A stretch of DNA of 64,000 nucleotides, taken from an uncultured Slackia sp. (lineage in GTDB: Bacteria > Actinomycetota > Coriobacteriia > Coriobacteriales > Eggerthellaceae). The notes under the pieces were generated by a model that worked only from the letters and a program-made list of their open reading frames with translations, searched no databases and was not told the DNA's origin. The number at the start of each line of letters is the position of its first letter. Position 1 is the first letter of the stretch. The position numbers and the translations under genes were made by a program. Location of the stretch: NCBI RefSeq assembly GCF_959608125.1, contig NZ_CAUHPG010000001.1, positions 62,001-126,000 of the forward strand. Direction: 5' to 3'. This document shows, in pieces, positions 54,738 through 64,000 of the stretch.

Positions 54738-55877
54738 TTATTTCTCGAACAGCTCGGCTGCGCGCTCGAGCTGGTCGATGATGTCGATCTTCTGCGGGCA
54801 CACTTCTTCGCATGCGCCGCACTGGATGCACTTGCTCGCCTCGCCGCCCGTCGCATTCCAGATGTAGTTCTCCTTGGCGCGATGCATATCGCCGAACACC
54901 GACATGATGTTGAGCGAATCCATGATCGTGGGAATATGAACGCCCTCGGGGCATCCCTTCATGCAATAGCGGCAGTCGGTGCAGGGAACCGTTTCGATGC
55001 CATCCAGCACGACGCGCACGCGATCGAGCACGGCACGCTCGGATTCGTCGAGCGGACGGGCCTCGGTGAACGTCTTCACGTTGTCGCGCACCTGCTCGAT
55101 CGTGGACATGCCCGAAAGCACCGCCATGACGCCGGGGAGCGACGCGGCGAAGCGAAGCGCCCACGAGGCCAACGATGCGCGCGGGTCCGCCTCATGCAAG
55201 ATGTCGGCCGCGGCGGGAGGCAGATTCACAAGCGACCCGCCTTTGACGGGCTCCATGATCACGACAGGCAGGCCGTGGGCGCGGGCGACCTCGTAGCACT
55301 TGCGCGATTCGATGATGGTGCTTTCCCAGTCGGCATAATTGATCTGCAACTGCACGAAATCGAGCTTGATGTCGGCATGCTTGGCCAGAACCTCTTCAAG
55401 CGCTTCGGCCTTGTCGTGGATCGAAAAGCCGAGATGGCGGATAAGACCCTGCTCGCGCTTTTCGGCGACGTATTCCCACAAGCCGTATTCCTCGAAAGGC
55501 TCGGTCAACGGGCCGCCAAGATTATGCAGCAAATAATAGTCGAAGTATTCGATGCCCAGCTTCTCGAGCGATTTGTCGAACATATGGCGAGCATGATTCG
55601 CATCGTTCGCCAGCCAGGCGGGCAGCTTCGTGGCAATGGTATACGAATCGCGAGGATAACGGTCGACCAGGGCCGCTTTCAGCTCGCATTCCGATTTCCC
55701 GTTGTGATAGCCGTACGCGGTATCGAAATACGTGAACCCGGCCGCCATGAACTCGTCGACCATCGCGCAGATTTTCTCGTGTTCGAAAACGGTTCGACCA
55801 TCGCGTTCCGTTTCGGGCAGACGCATGAAGCCGAAACCCAGCGGTGCGAAATCGTAATCGGTGCGAATATCCGACAT
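54738..55877 (-). CDS. aldo/keto reductase with C-terminal ferredoxin-type iron-sulfur domain
   Basis: This 379-residue protein joins an aldo/keto reductase barrel (1-280) to a ferredoxin-like end. GFGFMRLP and [13 protein letters not shown] (Asp52, Tyr55) are AKR motifs; TKLP holds the catalytic Lys and LLHNLGGP the His. The tail has [12 protein letters not shown] and [12 protein letters not shown], two 4Fe-4S cluster motifs. Such fused enzymes are common in anaerobes and take electrons from ferredoxin-like donors instead of, or together with, NADPH. The ATG at 55875-55877 follows GAAGGGAGA. It is the first gene of a two-gene operon with recQ. The substrate is unknown. Confidence 0.87.
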   Translation of the reverse strand: MSDIRTDYDFAPLGFGFMRLPETERDGRTVFEHEKICAMVDEFMAAGFTYFDTAYGYHNGKSECELKAALVDRYPRDSYTIATKLPAWLANDANHARHMFDKSLEKLGIEYFDYYLLHNLGGPLTEPFEEYGLWEYVAEKREQGLIRHLGFSIHDKAEALEEVLAKHADIKLDFVQLQINYADWESTIIESRKCYEVARAHGLPVVIMEPVKGGSLVNLPPAAADILHEADPRASLASWALRFAASLPGVMAVLSGMSTIEQVRDNVKTFTEARPLDESERAVLDRVRVVLDGIETVPCTDCRYCMKGCPEGVHIPTIMDSLNIMSVFGDMHRAKENYIWNATGGEASKCIQCGACEEVCPQKIDIIDQLERAAELFEK

Positions 55878-56053
55878 GGCTCTCCCTTCATCTGAGCACC
55901 GTACGGGCGCTCCTTCGGAAAACTGAGACCGCCGCGCTGGCCGCTTGCGCGCGCTGCACGGTGCATGGCTTATCTTACCGCGCGGAGCCGGCCGCAAGCT
56001 TGCTCGCAGCGGAAAAGCCTAGGTCGGCGGCCGCCGCGCAAAACCGCTCTTCC

Positions 56054-56094
56054 TGAAAACGAAAGGCGCCCTCGCAACGAGGACGCCTTCCAGC
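56054..56094 (-). terminator. terminator after ychF
   Basis: AAGGCGTCCTCG and CGAGGGCGCCTT (one mismatch) flank a short loop, followed on the minus strand by TCGTTTT. Confidence 0.8.
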
Positions 56095-56122
56095 GCGATA
56101 TTCGAGACGGCCGAACCCCGCC

Positions 56123-57187
<1,065 letters not shown>

Positions 57188-57307
57188 GGCGATTCTCCTT
57201 GAAGCCGTGAAAGCGACGAATAAACGTACCGTCCATCATACCAAACCATGCAAGCGCGCATGAAGAGACCCGAATCCAAGCAACCTGATCAGCCGCTCGG
57301 CCCAAAT

Positions 57308-57337
57308 AAAAAAACCCGCGCTCCAAAGAGCGCGGGT
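57308..57337 (-). terminator. terminator after the NSS transporter gene
   Basis: ACCCGCGCTC and GAGCGCGGGT form a perfect hairpin with a four-base loop, followed on the minus strand by TTTTTTT. Confidence 0.85.
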
Positions 57338-57340
57338 CCT

Positions 57341-57516
57341 AAAAGCCCAAGCGATCGGACGAGTTACAAAGCCGTCCAAAAGCCCAAGCGAGCGGGGTCG
57401 CGATCCGAATCGCTCGCTTCCTCACACTTCCCTTTTCATAGGCCGTCAAGCGGAGCTCGACGCATAGCGAGCGAAGCGAGCGGTAGGAGAGCGGGCGATA
57501 TCGGGCGCGACCCCGC
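57341..57516. repeat. direct repeat and nested inverted repeat between ychF and the transporter gene
   Basis: An 18-base unit beginning AAAAGCCCAAGCGA occurs at 57341-57358 and 57378-57395 (17 of 18 identical). Overlapping the second copy, an 11-bp inverted repeat (57392-57402 with 57506-57516) encloses a 10-bp inverted repeat CGCTCGCTTC/GAAGCGAGCG (57411-57420 with 57472-57481). The 125-base structure lies just after the transporter stop codon and before its terminator. The 334-base gap contains no other feature. Confidence 0.6.
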
Positions 57517-57521
57517 GAGCG

Positions 57522-58904
57522 CTACATGGAGAACAACCCCAGCGTCTGCGCTACGTAGGCGATCAGAATGACGACGAGGACGACGGGGGCGATATACTTC
57601 ACCATCACGGTCCACACGCCCGCCAGCTTGAACTTGGCGGATTCGCGGACCTCGTCGATAACGACCTTGGGGCCGATGATCCAACCGACGAAGATGCAGG
57701 TCAGCAGAGCAGCGATCGGCATCATGACGGAATTGGAAACGAAGTCGAGGAAGTCCAGGATCGAAGAGCCCTCGCCCAGCGGCTGGATGAACGACAGCGA
57801 GCTGTAGCCCATATTGACGACGATGCCCATGATCGTAGTGAACGCGATCACGATGACCAAGGCGCGGCGACGGGAGCACTTGGTGCCGTCGGAAATGATC
57901 GAGGTGCACGTCTCGACGAGCGAGATGGAGCTCGTCAAAGCGGCGAACAGAACCAGAATGAAGAACACGAAGCCCAGCACGGAAGCCATGCCGCCCATGT
58001 TCTCGAACACCTGAGGCAGGATGATGAACATCAGAGACGGACCGGAATTCTCGGCTACGGCCTCGCCCGAACCAAGAGCTGCGAAAGTGGCCGGAATGAT
58101 CATGAGACCCGCGAGCAGCGAAACGCCGAACGTGGTGCCGGCAATCTGCGTGACGCTCGAGGTGAGCTTGGTGGACTTCTTCAGATAGGAACCGTAAGTC
58201 ACCATGATGCCCATGGCCAATGAAAGCGTGAAGAAGGTCTGTCCAAGCGCCGCGATGATCAACTCGGGGGAAAGGGCGCTCAAATCGGGCAGCAGATAGA
58301 ACGCAAGACCGTCCATAGCGCCCGGCAGCGTAAGCGAATAGATCGCGACGCCGGCGGCCATGACGATCAGCAGCGGCATCATGACGAGATTCGCCTTCTC
58401 GATGCCTTTATTGACGCCCAAAGCGACGACCAGATAAGTCAAAGCCATGAACACCAGCATGAAGGCCATGCTCTCGGAACCGCTGGAGATGAAGTTCGTG
58501 AAGAATCCGCCGCCGTCGGCGAGCGCCGCAGGCCCCTCGACCGCATAGCCGACCAGATACTTGGTAACCCAGCCGCCGATGACGCAGTAATACGGCACGA
58601 TAATGAACGGAACCGCCGACATCAGCACGCCGATGAACATGTACTTCTTGCCGAACGCCTTGAAAGCGCCGATCGAGCTCTGCCCCGTCTTACGTCCGAG
58701 TGCCGTTTCAAGCAGCAGCAGCGCCAAACCGATGGTGAATACGAACACGAGATACACGAACAAGAACGTGCCTCCGCCGTATTTCGCCGCCAGATACGGG
58801 AAACGCCACATGCTGCCCAGGCCGACTGCGGAAGCGGCGGCAGCCAGCACGAATGCCAACTTGCCCGACCAAGACGCACGTGCGGGAGTAGCCGAATCTG
58901 CCAT
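57522..58904 (-). CDS. sodium-dependent neurotransmitter:sodium symporter (NSS/SNF) family transporter
   Basis: This 460-residue carrier has eleven or twelve helices. WSGKLAFVLAAAASAVGLGSMWRFPYLAAKYGGGTFLFVYL is the signature first helix of NSS proteins, with the sodium-binding GLGSMWRFPY. LSLAMGIMVTYGSYLKK and LVLFAALTSSISLVE follow. Family members take up amino acids or related compounds with Na+. Three in-frame GTG/ATG options exist; the ATG at 58902-58904 follows GAAAGGACG. A terminator lies beyond a repeat region downstream. A tryptophan, alanine or glutamate-type substrate cannot be chosen by eye. Confidence 0.92.
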   Translation of the reverse strand: MADSATPARASWSGKLAFVLAAAASAVGLGSMWRFPYLAAKYGGGTFLFVYLVFVFTIGLALLLLETALGRKTGQSSIGAFKAFGKKYMFIGVLMSAVPFIIVPYYCVIGGWVTKYLVGYAVEGPAALADGGGFFTNFISSGSESMAFMLVFMALTYLVVALGVNKGIEKANLVMMPLLIVMAAGVAIYSLTLPGAMDGLAFYLLPDLSALSPELIIAALGQTFFTLSLAMGIMVTYGSYLKKSTKLTSSVTQIAGTTFGVSLLAGLMIIPATFAALGSGEAVAENSGPSLMFIILPQVFENMGGMASVLGFVFFILVLFAALTSSISLVETCTSIISDGTKCSRRRALVIVIAFTTIMGIVVNMGYSSLSFIQPLGEGSSILDFLDFVSNSVMMPIAALLTCIFVGWIIGPKVVIDEVRESAKFKLAGVWTVMVKYIAPVVLVVILIAYVAQTLGLFSM

Positions 58905-59171
58905 GGTCCGTCCTTTCTATCCAGGCGGGCATTCGCCCGCGAGCCGAGTGAAAGCGGACCGATATGAAAATGGCTCGCACATTCTTGCAGCTGGATGTGC
59001 GAACCTTTTAGCCAACAAAACGATCCGTTTCGCGAATATGGCACTTTATTGTAACGTAGCGCCCTGATTCCACATGGAAGAATTCATTTCGAGCGACGAA
59101 CGGCAACACGCCAGAAACGTTGAAGGCCGAAAGAAACGCCGGGGCCGCCGCTCGCCGCCGAAGATGGGATT

Positions 59172-60047
59172 CTACCGAACGGCATCGCTTTGATAGTCGT
59201 CGTAACCCACGCGCCAGAACGTAAGACCGGCAGCCGGCGCATTCTGGCCCGCCGCCGAACGGTCGCGAGCAGCAAGCACATCGTTGACCCAGGCGGCGTC
59301 GCGCTTGCCGCGGCCCACCTCGACCAGCGTGCCCACCATCGTGCGCACCATCGAATGCAGGAACGCATTGCCCACTACGCGAACGGTGACCACGGGCGTT
59401 CCCGCGAGCATTTCGGAATAGACGTCGCACGACATGACATTGCGGCATGTGGAACGGCCGTCGGCCTCGATGATATGGGCCGATGCAGCCATGCAGAAGC
59501 TCTTGAAATCATGCTCGCCCACCAGGCGCGATGCTGCAGATCGCATGGCTTCCACGTCTAGATCGACCCCGCCGAGATGCCACACGAGCGGCATGACCAG
59601 CACGGGGCGCGCACTCTGCGTGCAGATATGATAATGATATTCGCGCCAACGCGCGTCGAAACGGGCGCTGAAGCCGAACGGGCGCTCCTCCACCGCCGAA
59701 ATGGAAATGCCGTCGTCCACCAGTGCATTCATCGAACGCTGCAAAGAACGCGGCGTCTTGGCGCGCATTTCGTCTTCGGTCAAGTCGAAACTGACCACCT
59801 GGCCCAGCGCGTGAACGCCCGCATCGGTGCGACCCGCGCAGACCGTCTTGACCTCGCGACGATACAGAAGCGAGAGCGCCTGCTCTAGTTCGCCCTGTAC
59901 GGTTTTGACATGGCTTTCCGCCTGGCGCGCGAAACCGGCGAACGGGGCGCCGTTATAGCCCAGAGTAAAAGACACGGTATGGCAGAGACCTTCGGCCTGC
60001 TCTTCGTTGGATGCGCCGATCACAGGCGCCTGTTCTTTCGTCATCAT
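59172..60047 (-). CDS. truA: tRNA pseudouridine(38-40) synthase TruA
   Basis: This 291-residue enzyme makes pseudouridine at positions 38-40 in the anticodon arm. TVSFTLGYNGAPFAGFARQ is the N-terminal strand, CAGRTDAGVHALGQVVSF carries the catalytic Asp75, and FMVRTMVGTLVEVG-type sequence FLHSMVRTMVGTLVEVGRG lies near the C-terminus. The start is ATG 60045-60047, or 60042-60044 one codon later. No ribosome binding site is visible, but TATACT lies only seven bases upstream on the coding strand, which suggests a leaderless transcript. The dnaE terminator lies just beyond. Length is slightly longer than E. coli TruA (270). Confidence 0.93.
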   Translation of the reverse strand: MMTKEQAPVIGASNEEQAEGLCHTVSFTLGYNGAPFAGFARQAESHVKTVQGELEQALSLLYRREVKTVCAGRTDAGVHALGQVVSFDLTEDEMRAKTPRSLQRSMNALVDDGISISAVEERPFGFSARFDARWREYHYHICTQSARPVLVMPLVWHLGGVDLDVEAMRSAASRLVGEHDFKSFCMAASAHIIEADGRSTCRNVMSCDVYSEMLAGTPVVTVRVVGNAFLHSMVRTMVGTLVEVGRGKRDAAWVNDVLAARDRSAAGQNAPAAGLTFWRVGYDDYQSDAVR

Positions 60048-60093
60048 GCAGCCAAGTATAGCAAGACCGCGCCCCGTTCCCGCCGCGAGACGG

Positions 60094-60136
60094 CCAACGA
60101 AAACGGGGCGGCCGCGTCGAATGCGGCCGCCCCGCG
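60094..60136 (-). terminator. terminator after dnaE
   Basis: CGGGGCGGCCGC and GCGGCCGCCCCG form a 12-bp hairpin, followed on the minus strand by TTTTCGTT. Confidence 0.85.
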
Positions 60137-60160
60137 GCGTGCTCGCGTCCCAAGCCGAAC

Positions 60161-63100
60161 CTAACTCGCCTTCCATACCGGACGGCCGAACAGGTCGAGG
60201 ATTTCCGAATACAGCAGATTGTTCGTCACATCCACCGTCATCGGAAGCTCGGCATGAAACTTGCGTCCATCGGCCTGCTGGATCCTGAGTACCACGGCGT
60301 CGCGACCCGGGTGGCTCTTCAGAATCTTCTGCAGCTGGGCCGAGGTCGCCGCATCGAAATCAGACGAATTGAGTCTGATCTCGAGATGGCTCGGGCCGGC
60401 ATGGGCCTCATCCAGCTCGAGACGCTCCACCTCGAACGCCATGATCTGGTCGCCGCGGTCGGAGTGCTCGAACTTGCCCTTCACCTTCACGATGGCGTCT
60501 TCCTGCAAAGCGTCCTGGAAGTCGTCGTACTTGAAGCACACGCCCTCGACATGGCCCGTCGTGTCTTCAAGCACGAAGTTGGCCATCTTCTTGCCCTTCT
60601 TGGTCAGTTTCACGCCGACGCTCGTGATCAGACCGGCGAACACGCCGCTGTTGATGTCGCCCTTGTGCTCGGCAAGGTCGCCCAGGTGGTATTTGGTTAT
60701 GCGACGCAGCGCGCCTTCGAACGGACGCAGCGGATGGTCCGATACATAGATCTTCAGAATCTCTTTCTCGTAGGCGAGCAGCGTGCGCTTGTCCCATTCC
60801 ACGCCGTCGGCGGGCGGAACGTCTTCCTTGAAGCCGCTGTCCTCGACGCCTGCGAACATATCGAACATGCTCACCTGGCCGGCGTCGCGGTCGCGTTGGC
60901 GCTTCGAGGCGCTTTCCAAAATAGGCGTCTCCTCGATGAAGTACATGAGCTGCTTGCGCGTATAGCCGGTGCTGTCGAATGCGCCCGCCTTGATCAGCGC
61001 CTCGAGCGTCTTGCGGTTATAGCACTTCGTGTCCAATCGGTTCACGAAGTCGTGCAGACTCGTGTACGGACCGTTGGCGTTGCGTTCGGCGATGATCGCC
61101 TCGGCCACCGCGCCGCCGACGCCGCGCACGCCGGCCAGACCGAAGCGGATGCCTTCGTCGAGCGGCGTGAACTCGAGGTTCGACGAATTGATATCGGGCG
61201 GCAGAACCGGAATGTTGCTGTGCGTGCAGCTGGCGATGTACTTGATCAGCTTGTCGGCGTTGCCCATGTAGCTGGACAAAACGGCCGCCATGTATTCGTG
61301 CGGATAGTACGCCTTCAGGTATGCCGTGCGCATGACCAGAATGGCGTACGCCGCCGAATGCGACTTGTTGAACGCGTACTTCGCGAACTTCTCGGCGTCT
61401 TCCCAGATCTTCTCGGCGATTTCGAGCGAATAACCGTTCTCGACGGCTCCGTTGCACCAGTCGTCCTTCAGCTTCATCATGACGTCGAGCTTCTTCTTGC
61501 CCATCGCCTTACGAAGCTTGTCCGCCTTGCCGGCCGAGAAACCGCTCATCACCATGGAAATCTGCATGATCTGCTCCTGGTAGACCATGGTGCCGTAGGT
61601 TTCCTCGAGCAGCGGGCGCAGACGGTCGTCGTAGTAGTGCACCGGCGTCTTTCCGCTTGCCACCTTGATATAGTCTTCCACCATGCCGGACTCGAGCGGG
61701 CCCGGACGGTTCAGCGCGATCGACGCCACGACGTCGGAGAAGCGCTTGGGTGGGAGGCGAGCGAACAGGCCGACGTACAACGCGCCTTCGACCTGGAACA
61801 ATCCGTCCATGTTGCCCGACTGCATGAGTTCGAACGCTTTGTCGTCCTCGGTCGGGATCTCTTCAGGAACGATTTCGATGCCGAAGCGCTCTTTGATGTT
61901 GCGGCACGCACGCGAAAGCACGCCCAGCGTGCGCAGACCGAGGAAGTCCATCTTAAGCAGACCCAGGTCGGGCGTATAGTGGCCGTCGTACTGCGTGATG
62001 ATGCCGCCGCCCTTGGTATCGCGCTTCATAGGCACGTGATCGGACATCGGGTCGCGGCAGATAATCGTTGCGCACGCATGCACGCCTTCGCCGCGCACAT
62101 TGCCTTCGATCGAACGCGCCGCGTCGATGACCTCGCGCGATTCGGGCTCGCCGTCGTAGGCCTTCTTGAAATCGGGATTGGTGGCCAGCGCCTTGTCGAT
62201 CGTGATACCCAACTCGTCGCCGACCATCTTGCACAGGCGGTCGCCCACGCCGTACGGATGGCCCAGCACGCGCGCCGCGTCGCGAATGGCGTTTTTCGCC
62301 TGCAGCTTGCCGAACGTGATGACGCCGGAAACGTGGTCTTCGCCATAGACGTCTTTGATATGCTCGATGACCTCCTGGCGGCGCTCATCCTCGAAGTCGA
62401 CGTCGATATCGGGCATCTCGACGCGCTCGGGAGAAAGGAATCGTTCGAACAGCAGGCCGTTGGACAGCGGGTCGAGGTCGGTAATGCCCATCGCGTACGC
62501 CACGATGGCGCCTGCGGCCGAACCGCGGCCGGGTCCTACGCCGATGCCCTGGCTGCGGGCCCATTCGATGTATTCCTGCACGATGAGGAAGTACGCAGGG
62601 AAGCCCTGCTGGATGATGATGCCCATCTCGTAGTCGGCGCGTTCCTGCACCTCGTCGGGCACGGGGTCGCCGTAACGCTTGACCAAGCCCTCCTGGACGC
62701 GCTTGCGAAACCAGCTCTCCTCCGTCTCGCCGTCGGGCAGCGGGAAGCGAGGCAGGATCGAATCGCGCTCCAGCTCGACGTTGCATTTCTCGGCCAGCTC
62801 CACCGTGTTATCGCACGCCTCGGGGAAATCACGCAGCGCGGCGCGCATCTCCTCCTCGGTCTTCATATAGAACTGATCGTTGGCGAAGCGCATGCGGTTC
62901 TCGTCATCCATGTTGGAGCCGGTGCCGATGCACAGCATGATGTCCTGCGCGCGGGCGTCGTCCTGCGTCAGGTAATGGAAGTCGTTGGTAGCGATGGTCT
63001 TGAGACCTAGCTCGTTGGCGATTTTCGTCAGCTCGACGTTCATGTCGTGCTGCGTCATGCCGCCGTTGGTCGTAATGCCCTGGTCCTGCAGTTCGATATA

Positions 63101-63622
63101 GAAGTCGCCGGGCTCGAAAAGGTCGGCGAACCTGCGGGCCCATGTGCGGGCGCCGTCGAAATCGCGGGCATCGATGCAGCGCGGGATGATGCCGGCGATG
63201 CAAGCCGATGAGGCGATGAGGCCCTCGGAGTAGCGCTGCAGCATATCGAAGGTAGTGCGCGGCTTGTAATAGAAGTTATCGACGTGCGACTCAGACACCA
63301 AACGGACCAGGTTGTGATAGCCGACGTTATTCTTGGCCAGAAGCACCATATGGTACAAGCGCGACTTGTTCTTCGTTCCCACCTCGGGGTCTTCGGTGAA
63401 ATAGATTTCGCAACCGTAGATCGGCTTGACGCGCGTGCCGGTCTCCTTCTCGACCGCGTCGCATGCGTCGCACAGTTCGGGCACGCCGCACATGACGCCG
63501 TGGTCGGTGATCGCCACGGCAGACATGCCCAAGTCGGCGGCTCGACGCACCATGTCCTTGATCTTGGTAGCGCCATCGAGCATCGAATACTCGGTGTGAT
63601 TGTGAAGATGAACGAATGCCAT
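60161..63622 (-). CDS. dnaE: DNA polymerase III alpha subunit
   Basis: This 1153-residue replicative polymerase has the full DnaE order. The N-terminal PHP domain starts FVHLHNHTEYSMLDG, then the palm has catalytic aspartates in PDIDVDFEDERRQE near 403. Finger and helix-hairpin-helix regions follow (RFGLAGVRGVGGAVAEAI), and the OB domain (GVFAGLITSVGVKLTKKGKKMANFVLEDTTG) closes the protein. It copies DNA in the Pol III holoenzyme. The ATG at 63620-63622 follows AAGGAGC. It is the rightmost complete gene, read leftward, with truA following after a terminator. Length matches the family. Confidence 0.97.
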   Translation of the reverse strand: MAFVHLHNHTEYSMLDGATKIKDMVRRAADLGMSAVAITDHGVMCGVPELCDACDAVEKETGTRVKPIYGCEIYFTEDPEVGTKNKSRLYHMVLLAKNNVGYHNLVRLVSESHVDNFYYKPRTTFDMLQRYSEGLIASSACIAGIIPRCIDARDFDGARTWARRFADLFEPGDFYIELQDQGITTNGGMTQHDMNVELTKIANELGLKTIATNDFHYLTQDDARAQDIMLCIGTGSNMDDENRMRFANDQFYMKTEEEMRAALRDFPEACDNTVELAEKCNVELERDSILPRFPLPDGETEESWFRKRVQEGLVKRYGDPVPDEVQERADYEMGIIIQQGFPAYFLIVQEYIEWARSQGIGVGPGRGSAAGAIVAYAMGITDLDPLSNGLLFERFLSPERVEMPDIDVDFEDERRQEVIEHIKDVYGEDHVSGVITFGKLQAKNAIRDAARVLGHPYGVGDRLCKMVGDELGITIDKALATNPDFKKAYDGEPESREVIDAARSIEGNVRGEGVHACATIICRDPMSDHVPMKRDTKGGGIITQYDGHYTPDLGLLKMDFLGLRTLGVLSRACRNIKERFGIEIVPEEIPTEDDKAFELMQSGNMDGLFQVEGALYVGLFARLPPKRFSDVVASIALNRPGPLESGMVEDYIKVASGKTPVHYYDDRLRPLLEETYGTMVYQEQIMQISMVMSGFSAGKADKLRKAMGKKKLDVMMKLKDDWCNGAVENGYSLEIAEKIWEDAEKFAKYAFNKSHSAAYAILVMRTAYLKAYYPHEYMAAVLSSYMGNADKLIKYIASCTHSNIPVLPPDINSSNLEFTPLDEGIRFGLAGVRGVGGAVAEAIIAERNANGPYTSLHDFVNRLDTKCYNRKTLEALIKAGAFDSTGYTRKQLMYFIEETPILESASKRQRDRDAGQVSMFDMFAGVEDSGFKEDVPPADGVEWDKRTLLAYEKEILKIYVSDHPLRPFEGALRRITKYHLGDLAEHKGDINSGVFAGLITSVGVKLTKKGKKMANFVLEDTTGHVEGVCFKYDDFQDALQEDAIVKVKGKFEHSDRGDQIMAFEVERLELDEAHAGPSHLEIRLNSSDFDAATSAQLQKILKSHPGRDAVVLRIQQADGRKFHAELPMTVDVTNNLLYSEILDLFGRPVWKAS

Positions 63623-63994
63623 AGTGTGCTTGCTCCTTGGTGCTCATGCTATCCGTCATACGGCAGATGCGCGAACGAAACGGATCGGGTACGCCGTCGA
63701 ATGCAGCCGGCGATCCGCCGCTTTTCCGCGCGCTTTCGAATGGATTCCGCATCATCATACCGGCCGTCAGCCAAACGAAAAGCGAACAGGCTATGGAGTT
63801 TTAAGCACAACTTTTTCGACGAAAGGTCCCGCGGCCGAAACGCTTCTCAGATGCGCGAATCGGTCTATTTCCCCAACGAACTTCACCGCACAAGGCAACG
63901 GCGGCACGGACCGCACGCTTTCGCGGGTGTATCATGGCACCGTATTCGCATCGACGGCCGAGCCCGTCGATTCCTCCGAGGAACGGAGAATTCC

Positions 63995-64000
63995 ATGCAC
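63995..64000 (+). CDS. possible start of a plus-strand gene cut by the window edge
   Basis: An ATG at 63995-63997 follows GAGGAACGGAG at 8-10 bases, and TATCAT lies about 60 bases upstream as a possible -10. Only two codons are inside the window, so nothing can be said of the product. The 63623-63994 stretch otherwise shows no gene. Confidence 0.25.

Noticed and set aside
57341..57395. tandem 18-base repeat as CRISPR-like array
   Set aside because: Only two copies with a 19-base interval and no further repeats or cas genes.
60254..63010. 918-codon open frame opposite dnaE
   Set aside because: Shadow of dnaE with the same composition artefact.

Overview
The window is a high-GC bacterial chromosome segment that looks like a member of the Coriobacteriia, most likely family Eggerthellaceae. 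The pointers are a LuxR-type regulator fused to a twelve-helix MFS-like membrane domain (39308-40750), an unfamiliar multi-helix membrane protein of a type I associate with Eggerthellaceae (49801-50763), GatCAB instead of a visible glutaminyl-tRNA route, a eukaryote-type NADP isocitrate dehydrogenase, a Rho factor with a very long arginine/asparagine-rich insert, and an L31 protein with a long alanine/lysine tail. The taxon is an inference from gene content; no rRNA or tRNA gene is present. I found no phage, insertion sequence, integrase, CRISPR array or toxin-antitoxin pair. This is essentially core chromosome with a few accessory modules.

Layout. 1-5763: the start of a DEAD-box helicase (minus strand, cut by the window edge), a HelD-type helicase, a PurF paralogue lacking the catalytic cysteine, and a CorA-type channel. 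5848-11899: isocitrate dehydrogenase, a glycine riboswitch controlling a sodium:alanine/glycine symporter, a TIGR00300/LOR-SDH family protein and an OFA-type MFS carrier. 11999-20169 (minus strand): serine acetyltransferase, TatD hydrolase, a Ser/Gly/Ala-rich membrane protein, a small alarmone synthetase, a YgiQ radical-SAM protein, a TcdA-like E1 enzyme, a lipoprotein and ArgR. 20459-31657: glutamate-cysteine ligase, pheST behind a T-box leader, a Q/P-rich membrane protein followed by a NUDIX hydrolase, L31, acyl carrier protein, malic enzyme, MscL and an MFS exporter. 32003-40750: transaldolase-rho (overlapping genes), then a PLP C-S lyase / alpha-beta hydrolase / MFS importer cluster with a divergent membrane-bound LuxR regulator. 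40858-45222: SlyD-like FKBP, thioesterase, two lipoproteins, and a membrane Ser/Thr kinase next to a small HTH protein. 45513-63622 (all minus): gatCAB, TetR, the unfamiliar membrane protein, an acyl-CoA ligase, a ferredoxin-fused aldo/keto reductase with recQ, ychF, an NSS transporter, truA and dnaE.

Functional reading. Most genes are housekeeping (translation, DNA replication, tRNA modification). The best candidates for undescribed biology are: (i) the MFS importer - alpha/beta hydrolase - C-S beta-lyase cluster, whose intergenic region to its LuxR regulator holds four ATGCAT palindromes; it may import a conjugate, deacylate it and cleave its C-S bond; (ii) a 102-bp nested palindrome inside the open frame of the DEAD-box helicase, resembling a coding palindromic element; (iii) a glycine riboswitch whose alternative pairings predict an OFF switch for an importer; (iv) a Cys-less PurF paralogue that keeps its other hallmark residues; (v) an L31 leader with three alternative pairing segments and an 80-residue tail. 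RNA control is a theme: glycine riboswitch, T-box, L31 leader and a possible attenuator in an MFS leader. All start sites were chosen from ribosome binding sites and are inferences.
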